Source: Chloroflexales bacterium ZM16-3 (GTDB taxonomy: Bacteria; Chloroflexota; Chloroflexia; Chloroflexales; Chloroflexaceae). From it: DNA of 64,000 nt. The notes beneath the pieces were generated by a model. That model had not been told where the DNA came from and did no database searches. It saw nothing but the letters and a program-made list of their open reading frames with translations. The stretch covers positions 1 to 64,000 of the forward strand of contig RYFE02000005.1 in the NCBI GenBank assembly GCA_004138175.2, given 5' to 3'. Positions 40,409 to 49,376 of the stretch are shown here, piece by piece (positions within the stretch are counted from its first letter, which is position 1; each line of letters starts with the position of its first letter). The translations under genes were made by a program, and so were the position numbers.

Positions 40409-42595
40409 ATGAGTGGCTCCCCTGCCCTAATCAGCCTGTCGAGTCGGGTGCGTGCGCTGCCGAATAATATCTACCTTGTGGAGACGCAGTCCGGCGAGGT
40501 GCTGGTGAACAGCCCGCCCGAGACGCTAAAGTACCTGCTGTCTGCCGGTGTCACGCCTCCGGTGAACGTGCTGCTGCCCCCGGATGCGCCCGCCGAACAG
40601 GAGCTCGGGTCGAGCGGCTTTGTGCGCCGTGGGATCAGCTATGCGAGCGTCGAGTTTATTATTTACTCCAACTTTTTCGTGAAGAATCGCCGCGCCCGCC
40701 TGATCACCGTCACCGAGGATCAGGCCCGCCGCCTGCGGCTGATCCTGGCCGAGACGATCAGCGGGCCGGCGGACGACTCGGCCTACGGACCGTACGGCTG
40801 GGTGCGCCGCGAGTGCGCCGCCGTGAGCTACTACCCGCCCCTCGGCCGCGCGCCGCGCGTCAGTGATATGGCCGATATTGTGAGCCTGGAGGCCGGCGGC
40901 GGCGACCTGGGGGCGACCCAGATCGCCCTGGAGGATGGCGATTTTGTGTTCTATGAGTGCGGGGAGGTGGCGGCGCGGGTGGGCACACAGATTACCCAGG
41001 TGGCGATGCCGCTGACGGTGGCCCCGCCCCGCCCGCTCCACCGCCAGGAGCTGACCCTCCAGTTTATCGGCGGCAGCGACGGCTTCGACCCGGCTGGGAT
41101 CACGACCTGCTTTCTGGCCTACCTGGGCACGAGCGTGCAGACTCAGGCTACGCTCTTTGACGCGGCGGCCTATGTGCTGGTGCGCCTGGGGAACCTGGGC
41201 ATGGCCTCGCACCATGTCTCCGAGGTGGTGATCTCGCACCTGCACGAAGATCATGTGGCCGGGCTGCCAGAGATCATCCTGATGGGCAGCCACCGGGTGC
41301 GCCTGCTCACCTCGGACATTGTGTACGCCAGCCTGCTGCGCATACTGGGGGCGATGCTGGCCCTGCCCGAGGATGAGGCCGCCGCGCTCTTCGACTACTA
41401 CCCGCTTAACCCCGGCACGCCGGTGGAGCTGGAGGGCCGACGATTCGAGGCGATCTACGCGATCCACTCCATCCCGACGATCGCCGTGCGGGTGAATGGG
41501 GTCTGCTACTCGGGCGATATGCGCTACGACGAAGACTGGTTCGGCGAGCTGGAGGCGCGCGGCATTCTGTCGGGGCAGCGGCGCGAGGAGCTGATGCGCT
41601 TCGCAGAGGGGGCCAGCGTGCTGGTGCAGGATGTCGGCGGTGGCCCCATCCACAGCACGCTCACGCCGCGGCTGCTCCAGGCGCTCACCGCAAAGAGCCA
41701 GCACCTGGTGCTGGCGCACACCAGCAAGCACCTGCTGCCCGCCGAGAGCGATGATCTGGCCGGGCGGATCGAGTTCGCCGACAGCGGCCATGTGGTAGCC
41801 CTGGGCGATCTGCTGCCCGACGATGCCCGGATCGAGATCGCCGAGACGATCGCGGCCTGCCCGCTCTTCGCCCGCCTGTCGGTGGCGAAGCGGCTCAGCC
41901 TGGCCATCCAGGTCGAGGTGATAGATTGTCAGGACGGCGAGACTATCATCCGCGAGGGCGATGCCTCGGACGGCCAGGCATACATCGTCCACTCCGGCCT
42001 GGTCGAGATCTGGATCGGCGGGGCGCAGGTGCGGGTGCTCGGGCGCGGCAACAGCATCGGCGAGCGCGGGGCCATCCTGGGCGACACGCGCAGCAGCACG
42101 ATGACCGCACGCGGCCACGTGCAGCTGGTGCGCTTCCCGCCAGAGATGTTCCAGCCGGTGGCCGCGTATCTCGGCCTGGCCGATGCCTTCGCCCGTGCCG
42201 ATTGGCTGGGGAAGGTGCCGGTGCTGCGTGACCTGCCCTGGGCCGGCCTGCTTGATCTGGCGCTAGACTTCTTGCCGCGCCAGGTGGACGCCGACGAGCC
42301 GCTGTTTAGCTACGGCGAACCGGGCTACGAGGGCTACCTGCTGGTCGCTGGCGCGATCAGGTTCAGCGACGCGAGCGGCGGCCTGATTGATATCTTGAGC
42401 GAGCCGGGTCAGTTCTTCGGCGGGCGCTCGGCGCTCTATGGCACGCCGCGCAGCGCCTCGGCTCGCGCAAGCGTCGCCTCGGAGATCTGGGAGCTTTCGG
42501 CTCCGGCCCTCCAGCGGCTCAACCTGCTCTACCCGAACATCCTGCTGCATATGCGGGCGGTCGAGGCCGGGCTCCAGCGCAGCCGGCATCGGTAG
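40409..42595 (+). CDS. Metallo-beta-lactamase-fold protein with two cyclic-nucleotide-binding domains
   Basis: A 728-residue protein. A metallo-beta-lactamase fold (about 230-450) carries VISHLHEDHVAGLPE (HxHxDH), YSGDMRYDEDW and LVLAHTSKH. Two cNMP-binding-like beta-rolls follow: about 480-590 (DGETIIREGDASDGQAYIVHSGLVEIW, then GNSIGERGAILGDTRSS) and about 600-715 (DEPLFSYGEPGYEGYLLVAGAIRF, GQFFGGRSALYGTPRS). The first has the G-E-R-G-A-I-L-G...R-S phosphate-cassette pattern; the second, G-G-R-S-A-L-Y-G...R-S, is weaker. The N-terminal 220 residues are unassigned. ATG 40409 with AAAGGA is chosen over several upstream in-frame starts. It may be a cAMP/c-di-AMP-regulated hydrolase. Confidence 0.82.
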   Translation: MSGSPALISLSSRVRALPNNIYLVETQSGEVLVNSPPETLKYLLSAGVTPPVNVLLPPDAPAEQELGSSGFVRRGISYASVEFIIYSNFFVKNRRARLITVTEDQARRLRLILAETISGPADDSAYGPYGWVRRECAAVSYYPPLGRAPRVSDMADIVSLEAGGGDLGATQIALEDGDFVFYECGEVAARVGTQITQVAMPLTVAPPRPLHRQELTLQFIGGSDGFDPAGITTCFLAYLGTSVQTQATLFDAAAYVLVRLGNLGMASHHVSEVVISHLHEDHVAGLPEIILMGSHRVRLLTSDIVYASLLRILGAMLALPEDEAAALFDYYPLNPGTPVELEGRRFEAIYAIHSIPTIAVRVNGVCYSGDMRYDEDWFGELEARGILSGQRREELMRFAEGASVLVQDVGGGPIHSTLTPRLLQALTAKSQHLVLAHTSKHLLPAESDDLAGRIEFADSGHVVALGDLLPDDARIEIAETIAACPLFARLSVAKRLSLAIQVEVIDCQDGETIIREGDASDGQAYIVHSGLVEIWIGGAQVRVLGRGNSIGERGAILGDTRSSTMTARGHVQLVRFPPEMFQPVAAYLGLADAFARADWLGKVPVLRDLPWAGLLDLALDFLPRQVDADEPLFSYGEPGYEGYLLVAGAIRFSDASGGLIDILSEPGQFFGGRSALYGTPRSASARASVASEIWELSAPALQRLNLLYPNILLHMRAVEAGLQRSRHR

Positions 42596-42599
42596 ATCT

Positions 42600-42700
42600 T
42601 TAGGAGTCGGGAGTTGGGAGTCGGGAGTCGGGGGACAGGGGACAGGAGTCGAGGGCCGGATCACCGACTCCCGACTCCTGTCCCCTGAATCCTGACTTCT
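42600..42700. repeat. Inverted heptamer repeat (gggagtc / gactccc) with ggacagg units
   Basis: Tandem gggagtc and ggacagg units face gactccc and tcctgtcccc units, forming a long imperfect hairpin in the gap between two convergent genes. Confidence 0.85.
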
Positions 42701-42701
42701 G

Positions 42702-43196
42702 TCAAGGCGCATCCTCGGCCCAGAGCATCCCCACCCGCTCGGACGAGAGGACGATCACCCCATTGTCGAAGGGCGCGGCGCTGATCGAGCGCCAGCCCAG
42801 CACCTCTCCCCCCGCGATATCGTAGATGGCGAACGGCCCGCTGCACGCGCCATTAGTGAAGTAGCGCGCCCCCTGCGCGAAGAGCGCCAGGAATCGCCCG
42901 GCTAGCTCCTCGGCCGCAGCCTGCTCGACGATATCGTTTGGGTAGGCTAGCTCGCTCGCGATCAGGTGGGTCAGGATCTTGGTCGCGATGCGCCTTGGCA
43001 CCTCCACCCAGTTCCCTCCCAGCCCGGTGTATCCCGCATCTATGGCAAGCGCGTCCAGCGCATCGGCGGGCTCGCCGGTCGTCTCGCCCAGGCGGCGCAC
43101 GCTTACGAGCAGCGGGTAGCTCTCGGCGCGGGCTGCGTCGAGGTCGTCCATCAACGTCTCGATGGCGCGGTCGGGGTCGGTCTGTAGGATAGGCAT
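42702..43196 (-). CDS. Conserved-looking hypothetical protein
   Basis: A 164-residue soluble protein, not recognised. It begins MPILQTDPDRAIETLMDDL and contains SYPLLVSVRRLGET, GGNWVEVPRRIATKILTHL, a long helix, and a C-terminal beta region (FAIYDIAGGEVLGWRSISAA, VIVLSSERVGMLWAED). The ATG at 43196 has AGGAG directly upstream; longer in-frame versions translate intergenic heptamer repeat and are rejected. No membrane or signal segment is seen. Convergent with the MBL gene and divergent from the antiporter. Confidence 0.72.
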   Translation of the reverse strand: MPILQTDPDRAIETLMDDLDAARAESYPLLVSVRRLGETTGEPADALDALAIDAGYTGLGGNWVEVPRRIATKILTHLIASELAYPNDIVEQAAAEELAGRFLALFAQGARYFTNGACSGPFAIYDIAGGEVLGWRSISAAPFDNGVIVLSSERVGMLWAEDAP

Positions 43197-43207
43197 AGGG
43201 CTCCTTG

Positions 43208-43310
43208 GAATGTTGAATGTTGAATGTTGAATAGCAGCAGGTGTATCCTTTTTCGTGTATAATGATATCTCTGCAATCTGCAATCTACAATCTACAATCT
43301 GCAATTATAC
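43208..43310. repeat. Two heptamer tracts: gttgaat and caatctg/caatcta
   Basis: (gttgaat)3 at about 43210-43233 and (caatctg/caatcta)n at about 43273-43307, in the 129-bp divergent gap between the hypothetical gene and the antiporter gene. Confidence 0.8.
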
Positions 43311-43325
43311 CAGGGGAGCGCGGCG

Positions 43326-44777
43326 ATGATTTCAACAGAGCTAATCCTACTGGGGGTGGCGGCGCTCATGGCGGCCAGCGTGCTGGCCAGCAAAGCATCG
43401 AGCCAGACGGGAATCCCGGCCCTGCTGCTGTTTCTGCTGATCGGAATGCTGGCGGGAGCCGAGGGGCCGGGGCGGATCTACCTGGACAGCCCCAGCCTGG
43501 TGCAGTCGGTCGGGGTGGTGGCGCTGGTGCTGATCCTGTTCTCGGGCGGGCTGGACACGAGCTGGCAGGCGGTGCGGCCGATCCTGTGGCACGGCATGAC
43601 CCTGGCGAACCTCGGGGTGGTGATCAGCGCGGCGGTGATGGGGGCGGTGGTCTGGCTGACCCTGGGCTACTCGCCGCTGGAAGGTCTGCTGCTGGGGGCG
43701 ATCGTCTCATCCACCGACGCGGCGGCGGTATTTACGGTGCTGCGGGCAAATGGGGTGAACCTGAAGGGCAACCTGGAGCCGCTGATCGAGTTCGAGTCGG
43801 GATCGAACGACCCGATGGCGGTCTTTCTGACGGTGGGGCTGACCGGGCTGGTGGTGGGGACACATGGGTCGCTGATCGGGCTGGGGGTAGGCTTTGTCTG
43901 GCAGATGGCCCTGGGCACCGTGGCGGGCTACGGGATGGGCCGCGTCATTACCTGGGTGGTGAACCGCATGCGGCTGAGCCAGGAGGGGCTCTACCCGGTG
44001 CTGACGCTGGCCCTGGTGCTGCTCACCTACAGCCTGACGGCGGTGCTGGGCGGCAACGGCTTTCTGGCGGTCTACCTGGCGGGGATCGTGATGAACGGGC
44101 AGAACTTTGTCCACAAGCGCAGCCTGATGCGCTTCCACGACGGGGTGGCCTGGCTCATGCAGATCGCCATGTTCATCACCCTGGGGCTCCAGGTGCTGCC
44201 CTCGGAGCTGCTGCCGGTGATCGGCACGGGGCTGCTGATGTCGGCGGCGCTGATCTTTGTGGCCCGGCCGGTGAGCGTCTTCCTCTCGCTGGCCTTGATG
44301 CGCATCAGCGTGCGCGAGAAGCTGGTGGTCTCGTGGGTGGGGCTGCGGGGCGCGGTGCCGATCGTGCTGGCCACCTTCCCGCTGCTGGCGGGCGCGCCCC
44401 ACGCCGACGCGATCTTCAATATTGTGTTCTTCATTGTGATCAGCTCGGTGCTGCTCCAGGGCACGACGATCCCGCTGGTGGCGCGCTGGCTGGGGGCGCA
44501 GGCGAGCGGCCAGCACACGTTCCACTACCCCCACGAGTTTACGCCGAATGTCTCGGCGAGCTGTCGGCTGATCGAGCTGACGGTGGGGGCAGGGTCGTCT
44601 GCGCCGGGGCGGACGATCATGGAGCTGGGGCTGCCGCCCGGCACCCTAGTGGTCTCGATCCGTCGCCGGGGCGAGTCGCTCGTGCCGGGAGGCGGCACGC
44701 TGCTCAATGTAGACGACCGGGTGCTGGTGCTGGCCGAGGCGGAGCTGATGGAGACGGTGCGCGCGGCGCTGCTGTGA
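43326..44777 (+). CDS. CPA1-family cation/proton antiporter with C-terminal TrkA-C domain
   Basis: A 483-residue membrane protein, most like NhaP2/CvrA-type K+/H+ or Na+/H+ antiporters. About 12-13 helices span residues 1-390; the helix-5/6 region carries the STDAAAVFTVL and EFESGSNDPMAVFL motifs (ion-binding Asp, Ser-Asn-Asp). A WVGLRGAVPIVLATFPLL segment is the conserved later helix with Arg. The cytoplasmic part (about 400-480) is TrkA-C-like: LIELTVGAGSSAPGRTIMEL, VVSIRRRGE, LNVDDRVLVLAE. It would export K+ or Na+ in exchange for protons under ligand control. Confidence 0.9.
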   Translation: MISTELILLGVAALMAASVLASKASSQTGIPALLLFLLIGMLAGAEGPGRIYLDSPSLVQSVGVVALVLILFSGGLDTSWQAVRPILWHGMTLANLGVVISAAVMGAVVWLTLGYSPLEGLLLGAIVSSTDAAAVFTVLRANGVNLKGNLEPLIEFESGSNDPMAVFLTVGLTGLVVGTHGSLIGLGVGFVWQMALGTVAGYGMGRVITWVVNRMRLSQEGLYPVLTLALVLLTYSLTAVLGGNGFLAVYLAGIVMNGQNFVHKRSLMRFHDGVAWLMQIAMFITLGLQVLPSELLPVIGTGLLMSAALIFVARPVSVFLSLALMRISVREKLVVSWVGLRGAVPIVLATFPLLAGAPHADAIFNIVFFIVISSVLLQGTTIPLVARWLGAQASGQHTFHYPHEFTPNVSASCRLIELTVGAGSSAPGRTIMELGLPPGTLVVSIRRRGESLVPGGGTLLNVDDRVLVLAEAELMETVRAALL

Positions 44778-44878
44778 CCAAGGGTGAGAAAAATCACACA
44801 TAGGCCACGGGGCTGAGAATAATCGCGGTGTTATAATAATCATAGCACGTAGATAGGCTTAAATAGGAGAGAATCGTT

Positions 44879-46900
44879 ATGAGCGAGACGACGGAGACGC
44901 CTGCCGCCCGGGCCGAGCTCGATCAGCTCTGTGCAAATGCGATCCGCGCCCTGGCAATAGATGGCGTTCAGAAGGCGAACAGCGGCCACCCCGGCCTGCC
45001 GCTGGGCATGGCCGACACCGCATACGTCCTCTGGTCGAAGTTTCTGAGCCACAACCCGGCCGACCCGCAGTGGCCGAACCGCGACCGCTTCGTCCTCTCG
45101 GCGGGCCACGGCTCGATGCTGCTCTATGCGCTGCTGCATCTGACCGGCTATGATCTCTCGATCGACGATCTGAAGCAGTTCCGCCAGGTTGGCAGCAAGA
45201 CGCCCGGACACCCGGAGTATCACGACACGCCCGGCGTGGAGATGACGACGGGGCCGCTTGGGCAGGGCGTGGCCACGGCGGTTGGCATGGCCCTCGCCGA
45301 GCGCTGGCTGGCGACTACGCTCAACCGGACGGGGATGAACGTGGTGGATCACCACACCTACGTGCTGTGCGGCGACGGCGACCTGATGGAGGGGATCTCG
45401 CACGAGGCGGCCAGCCTGGCCGGCCACCTCAAGCTCGGCAAGCTGATCTGCCTCTACGACAGCAATAATATCTCGCTGGTTGGCCCGACGAGCCTCTCCT
45501 TCTCGGAGAATATAGCCGAGCGCTTTGACTCCTACGGCTGGCAGGTGCTGACGGTAGACGGCCACAATATGGTCGAGGTTGCCCAGGCGCTGGCCGAGGC
45601 CAAGGACGAGGCCGGGCGTCCGTCGATGATCATCTGCCAGACCCACATCGGCTACGGCAGCCCGAAGCAGGACAGCCACACCGCGCACGGCGAGCCGCTC
45701 GGCGCGGCCAATGTGGCGAAGACGAAGGAGTTCTTTGGCTGGCCGACCGAGCCCGACTTCTACGTGCCCGGCGAGGTGTACGAGCACATGCAGGTTGCGC
45801 TTGAGGTGGGCGGGGCGCGGCAGCGCGAGTGGGAGGCCACTCTGGCGCGCTATAAGGAATCCTACCCCGACATGGGCGCCCTGTGGGACCGTATGATGGC
45901 GAAGGCGCTGCCAGACGACTGGCCGGCGACGCTGCCGGTCTTCCCGGCTGACCCGAAGGCTAAGGGGACGCGCGTGGCCTCGGGCGATGTGCTGAACGCG
46001 ATCGCCGCATCCATCCCCGAGCTGCTGGGCGGCTCGGCCGACCTGCACAGCTCAGATCAGACCTACCTGAAGAGCTACGCATCGATCGCGCCCGACGACT
46101 TCAGCGGGCGCAACGTCCACTATGGCGTGCGCGAGCACGCCATGGGCGCGGCGCTCAACGGCATGGCCCTGCACGGCGGGGTCATCCCCTACGGCGGCAC
46201 CTTCTTCGTCTTCAGCGACTACCTGCGCCCGGCGATCCGCCTGGCCGCGCTGATGAAGATCCAGGTGGTGTATGTCTTCACCCACGACAGCATCGGCGTG
46301 GGCGAGGACGGGCCGACCCACCAGCCGGTGGAGCACCTGGCGGCGCTGCGCTCTATCCCCAACCTGACGGTGTTCCGCGCCGGGGACGCGAACGAGGCGG
46401 CTATGGGCTGGCGGGTGGCCCTGGAGCGGCGCGACGGGCCGACGGCGCTGATCTTCACGCGGCAGAATGTGCCGACCATGGACCGCACGGTGGTGGCCCC
46501 GGCCGAGGACGCGCTGCGCGGCGGCTATGTGCTGCGCGCCGTCGAGAGCCCGCAGGTGGCCCTGATCGGCACCGGCTCGGAGCTGGGCCTGGCCCTGGAG
46601 GCGGCCGACCTGCTGGCCGCGCGCGGCGTGGCCGCCCAGGTGGTGAGCCTGCCCAGCTGGGAGATCTTCGAGGCCCAGGATCAGGCATACCGCGATAGCG
46701 TACTGCCGCCCAGCCTGACCGCGCGCGTGGCGGTGGAGGCCGGCATCTCGATGGGCTGGGATCGCTACGTCGGCCCGAGCGGCGCGATGGTGGGCATCAA
46801 CCACTTCGGCGCATCTGGCCCGGCCCCCGAGCTGTTCAAGAAGTTCGGCTTCACCGCCGAGCATGTGGCCGAGGTGGCGATGCGGGTGATCGGCGGCTAA
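44879..46900 (+). CDS. tkt: Transketolase
   Basis: A 673-residue thiamine-diphosphate enzyme that moves two-carbon units between sugar phosphates in the pentose phosphate and Calvin-type pathways. Signatures: [13 protein letters not shown] near residue 33, the ThDP/Mg motif [13 protein letters not shown] (about 164), [20 protein letters not shown], and in the pyrimidine domain the catalytic-Glu region [22 protein letters not shown], plus [19 protein letters not shown]. Length is standard. AGGAGA lies upstream of the ATG and a TATAAT-like -10 at 44832-44837. Followed by a strong terminator. Confidence 0.97.
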   Translation: MSETTETPAARAELDQLCANAIRALAIDGVQKANSGHPGLPLGMADTAYVLWSKFLSHNPADPQWPNRDRFVLSAGHGSMLLYALLHLTGYDLSIDDLKQFRQVGSKTPGHPEYHDTPGVEMTTGPLGQGVATAVGMALAERWLATTLNRTGMNVVDHHTYVLCGDGDLMEGISHEAASLAGHLKLGKLICLYDSNNISLVGPTSLSFSENIAERFDSYGWQVLTVDGHNMVEVAQALAEAKDEAGRPSMIICQTHIGYGSPKQDSHTAHGEPLGAANVAKTKEFFGWPTEPDFYVPGEVYEHMQVALEVGGARQREWEATLARYKESYPDMGALWDRMMAKALPDDWPATLPVFPADPKAKGTRVASGDVLNAIAASIPELLGGSADLHSSDQTYLKSYASIAPDDFSGRNVHYGVREHAMGAALNGMALHGGVIPYGGTFFVFSDYLRPAIRLAALMKIQVVYVFTHDSIGVGEDGPTHQPVEHLAALRSIPNLTVFRAGDANEAAMGWRVALERRDGPTALIFTRQNVPTMDRTVVAPAEDALRGGYVLRAVESPQVALIGTGSELGLALEAADLLAARGVAAQVVSLPSWEIFEAQDQAYRDSVLPPSLTARVAVEAGISMGWDRYVGPSGAMVGINHFGASGPAPELFKKFGFTAEHVAEVAMRVIGG

Positions 46901-46920
46901 ACGAGGGTAGAGCGGACGTG

Positions 46921-46960
46921 AAGAGGGTTGTGGGAGGGCTTACCCTCCCACAACCCTCTT
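46921..46960 (+). terminator. Terminator after transketolase
   Basis: Eighteen-bp perfect arms (aagagggttgtgggaggg and complement) with a 4-nt loop, starting 20 bp after the stop. Confidence 0.75.
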
Positions 46961-46963
46961 ATT

Positions 46964-47089
46964 GCAATACCGCAAAACTCGCCCTGTCACGCTGAGCGAA
47001 GCGAAGCGTCCCGGCGGGCGTTAGGGACACCGGGACGCTTCGCTTCGCTCAGCGTGACATGTATGACAGAGTGACGTTTGCGCTACTGC
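46964..47089. repeat. MITE-like inverted-repeat element, copy 2
   Basis: Starts gcaataccgcaaaactcgcc and ends with an imperfect complement. Core arms tcacgctgagcgaagcgaag and cttcgcttcgctcagcgtga pair perfectly; ccgg stems extend inward. Left part matches 39622-39725. Non-coding; the remainder of the gap (to 47235) is AT-rich and holds the promoter below. Confidence 0.75.
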
Positions 47090-47173
47090 CTCTTATTATT
47101 CTTTGTGAAATCGGTGCATTATTAATGATTCACTACAATGACATATTAGTGAGTCTATTACTGAATAAGTACG

Positions 47174-47202
47174 TAGACATCCTAGGACCTTGCCCCTATA
47201 AT
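47174..47202 (+). promoter_or_regulatory. Strong predicted sigma70-type promoter
   Basis: TAGACA (47174-47179), 17-bp spacer, TATAAT (47197-47202), 34 bp before the ATG of the small gene at 47236. Confidence 0.72.
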
Positions 47203-47235
47203 AGGGCTGTCGGTATTAGCTGAGGAGGTGTTTTT

Positions 47236-47562
47236 ATGGCAGACACACAGAATTCCGGTAACACGGCACCCAAGGGCGAGGATCTGGCCGAGGCGGTTGT
47301 CGCAATGAGCAATAGCATGGCCCGCGTGGGCGTCATGGTCGCAACGCTACCGCTTGCTGTTCTCCCACCCAAAGCTCGCGAAGATGCGACGGCGGTGGCG
47401 AATGACCTTTTCAACTCGGTAGGCAGCCTTCATCTGAGCATCGCCAAGACGGCCATTCGCGGCCTTAGCGCTGTGACGAGCGAGCTGACCAAGGCTGCCC
47501 AGCCGATGCTCGGCGCTGCAAACAAGGCGTTGAACGAGGTCTCCGCATCGGCGAAGCGGTAA
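47236..47562 (+). CDS. Small helical protein, phasin-like composition
   Basis: A 108-residue protein, not recognised with certainty. After an unstructured start (MADTQNSGNTAPKGED) it is a run of Ala-rich amphipathic helices with a hydrophobic centre (VGVMVATLPLAVLPP) and a C-terminal AAQPMLGAANKALNEVSASAK. This resembles phasins or other surface-binding helical proteins, but no specific motif proves it. GAGGAGG precedes the ATG, and a near-consensus promoter drives it, so it may be highly expressed. Followed by a perfect hairpin. Confidence 0.65.
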   Translation: MADTQNSGNTAPKGEDLAEAVVAMSNSMARVGVMVATLPLAVLPPKAREDATAVANDLFNSVGSLHLSIAKTAIRGLSAVTSELTKAAQPMLGAANKALNEVSASAKR

Positions 47563-47621
47563 CGCGAACGCCAGCGAGGGCGCGGTGATCCCGCGCCATC
47601 AACGCACACCTGATGGATACT

Positions 47622-47655
47622 AGCGGCGCGAGGACAGTCCTGTCCTCGCGCCGCT
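47622..47655 (+). terminator. Stem-loop after the small helical protein gene
   Basis: Sixteen-bp perfect arms (agcggcgcgaggacag and complement) with a 2-nt loop, 60 bp past the stop; no T-tract. Confidence 0.6.
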
Positions 47656-47737
47656 GCCGTTAGCGGCCGCGCAGAAATGGTGTATATTCTCGCGATGGGC
47701 GCTGAATGTGCGCCCGTCACAAGAATAGGAGGCTTCT

Positions 47738-48466
47738 GTGCTAACGATCCTGATCGGCGGGCTGGTGGTGCTGGGGGCGGCGCTGCTAGGTGGGATTACC
47801 GGGTTTGGCTTCGCCCTCGTCTGCACGCCGCTGCTGCTGAGCCTGGGGGTGCCCCTGGCGGTGGTGGTGATCTCGAACCTGAGCCTGGCGACGGCCACAC
47901 GGCTCTCGGTGGCCTACCGGCTGCGCGCGCATATCGACCCGCGCAGGGTGGCATGGCTGGTGGCGGCCAGTGTGCCCGGCATCCTGCTGGGCACCTGGGT
48001 GATCGCCTGGGCTGACCCGCATATGATCAAGGTGGCGGCCGGCGTCATGGTGATCATAGCCGTCCTGCTCATCCTGCGCAGCATGTCCCACCCGGCACCG
48101 GCGCGCATCCCCGGCTCCACCGGGCTGGCCGGCTTCCTGGCCGGCTTTCTCGGCGCGACAACCTCGCTCAACGGTATCCCGCCGGTGCTGCTGCTCGCCC
48201 GCGACCGCGTCTCGCCGAAGGGATTCCAGGCCAACCTGGCGCTCTTCTTCATCTCTAGCAACCTGATCACCCTGGCGGTGCTGGCGACGCGCGGCGCGCC
48301 CTTCGCCGAGGCGCTGCTGCCCCGTGGCCTGATCTGGCTGCCTGTGGCCCTGGCCGGAAATCTGATCGGGGTGCGCCTCGGCACGAGCCTGCCCGACCTG
48401 CTCTTCCGCCGGATCGCGCTGGCGGTGGCCTTCGTGGCCGGGGTGCTGGCGATCATCACGGCATAA
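47738..48466 (+). CDS. TauE/SafE-family permease (sulfite exporter type)
   Basis: A 242-residue membrane protein with about eight hydrophobic helices. It shows the two-fold TauE/SafE arrangement: GGITGFGFALVCTPLLLSLG in the first half and GFLAGFLGATTSLNGIPPVLLL in the second. Family members carry sulfite, sulfoacetate or other organic anions; the substrate is not predictable. The start is a GTG with AGGAGG at a good distance. Monocistronic by context. Confidence 0.88.
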   Translation: MLTILIGGLVVLGAALLGGITGFGFALVCTPLLLSLGVPLAVVVISNLSLATATRLSVAYRLRAHIDPRRVAWLVAASVPGILLGTWVIAWADPHMIKVAAGVMVIIAVLLILRSMSHPAPARIPGSTGLAGFLAGFLGATTSLNGIPPVLLLARDRVSPKGFQANLALFFISSNLITLAVLATRGAPFAEALLPRGLIWLPVALAGNLIGVRLGTSLPDLLFRRIALAVAFVAGVLAIITA

Positions 48467-48467
48467 G

Positions 48468-48490
48468 ACAGGGGACAGGGGACAGGCCGA
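48468..48490. repeat. ggacagg heptamer units
   Basis: Three gacaggg units directly follow the permease stop. The same unit occurs within the repeat at 42600-42700. The rest of the 192-bp gap shows nothing clear. Confidence 0.7.
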
Positions 48491-48658
48491 GCGCATCCGC
48501 AAATGATCAGAAATACTCTGGCTATGTAGCACCCTGCATCGCTTGCTGATGCGCTCCAAATGCACCCTACACCCTGTAGCCTCGTCTTATGGTATGATGC
48601 GCACGGGTGGCGTCACAGGCACCATCGCAGAGGCGCGTGAGGAGTGAGGAGCATTTTG

Positions 48659-49333
48659 ATGACCAGCACCATCTACCTGATCCGCCACGGCGAGACGGAC
48701 TGGAACCTGGCGGGGCGCTGGCAGGGCCACGCCGATGTGCCGCTGAATGACCTGGGCCTGCGCCAGGCGCGCCTGCTCGCCCAGCGGCTTCTGTCTGAGC
48801 AGATCCAGTTTGATGCGATCTATAGCAGCGACCTCACCCGCGCCTACCAGACGGCATGGGAGCTTGGTGCGGCCGTGCGCGTTCCGGTGCAGCTCTACCC
48901 GCCCCTCCGCGAGATTGACATCGGCGCCTGGAGCGGCCTGCACTATGATCAGATCCGCGAGCAGTTTCCAATTGAGGCGAAGCTGCTTGAGCAGGGCCAG
49001 GACATCCCCCGTGGCGGCGGCGAGACGCTGTCGGCCCTGCGCAAGCGTGTGGTTGAGGCCGTCGAGGGGATCGTCGCCCACCGCGATGGCGAGACGATCG
49101 CCCTCGTCACTCACGGCGGCTGCATCCGCATGCTTCTGGCCCACGTCGAGAGCTACCACGGCGACGGATTTAAGCGCTTCCCCCATATCGGCAATACCTC
49201 GATCAGCATCCTGCGCTGTAGCAGCGGCGGCTGGGACACCCTCAGCATCAATGATATGCGCCACCTGGAGGAGACTCACGAGGCCGAGCTGGCCTCATCG
49301 CCCCCCGATGACGCCGAGCAGCCGGCGCTGTAG
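48659..49333 (+). CDS. Histidine phosphatase family protein (phosphoglycerate mutase-like)
   Basis: A 224-residue enzyme of the histidine phosphatase superfamily. The catalytic RHGETDWN lies near residue 10, followed by RWQGHADVPLNDLGLRQA, YSSDLTRAYQTA, the acid LREIDIGAWSGL, and LVTHGGCIRM with the second histidine. This pattern fits cobalamin (CobC-type), fructose-bisphosphatase or phosphoglycerate-type phosphatases; the substrate is undecided. ATG 48659 with AGGAG at 48647-48651. Its stop lies inside a 38-bp palindrome. Confidence 0.9.
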   Translation: MTSTIYLIRHGETDWNLAGRWQGHADVPLNDLGLRQARLLAQRLLSEQIQFDAIYSSDLTRAYQTAWELGAAVRVPVQLYPPLREIDIGAWSGLHYDQIREQFPIEAKLLEQGQDIPRGGGETLSALRKRVVEAVEGIVAHRDGETIALVTHGGCIRMLLAHVESYHGDGFKRFPHIGNTSISILRCSSGGWDTLSINDMRHLEETHEAELASSPPDDAEQPAL

Positions 49334-49362
49334 GGACGCAGCGCGCTGCGTCCCTACAGCGC
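49325..49362. repeat. Perfect 38-bp palindrome over a stop codon
   Basis: Arms gcgctgtagggacgcagcg and its complement, no loop. It includes the phosphatase stop (49331-49333) and lies 14 bp before the next GTG start. The core gtagggacgcagcg matches the palindrome at 3495-3542. Confidence 0.85.
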
Positions 49363-49376
49363 GGTGATGGTGCTTT

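Noticed and set aside
40526-42118. 530-codon minus-strand frame opposite the MBL/cNMP gene
   Set aside because: The plus strand shows HxHxDH and cNMP-binding patterns; the antisense frame is H/Q/A/G-rich with no domain.
43241-44803. 520-codon plus-strand frame overlapping the antiporter
   Set aside because: It is the same DNA in another frame (G/A/R-rich); the 43326 frame gives a standard antiporter.
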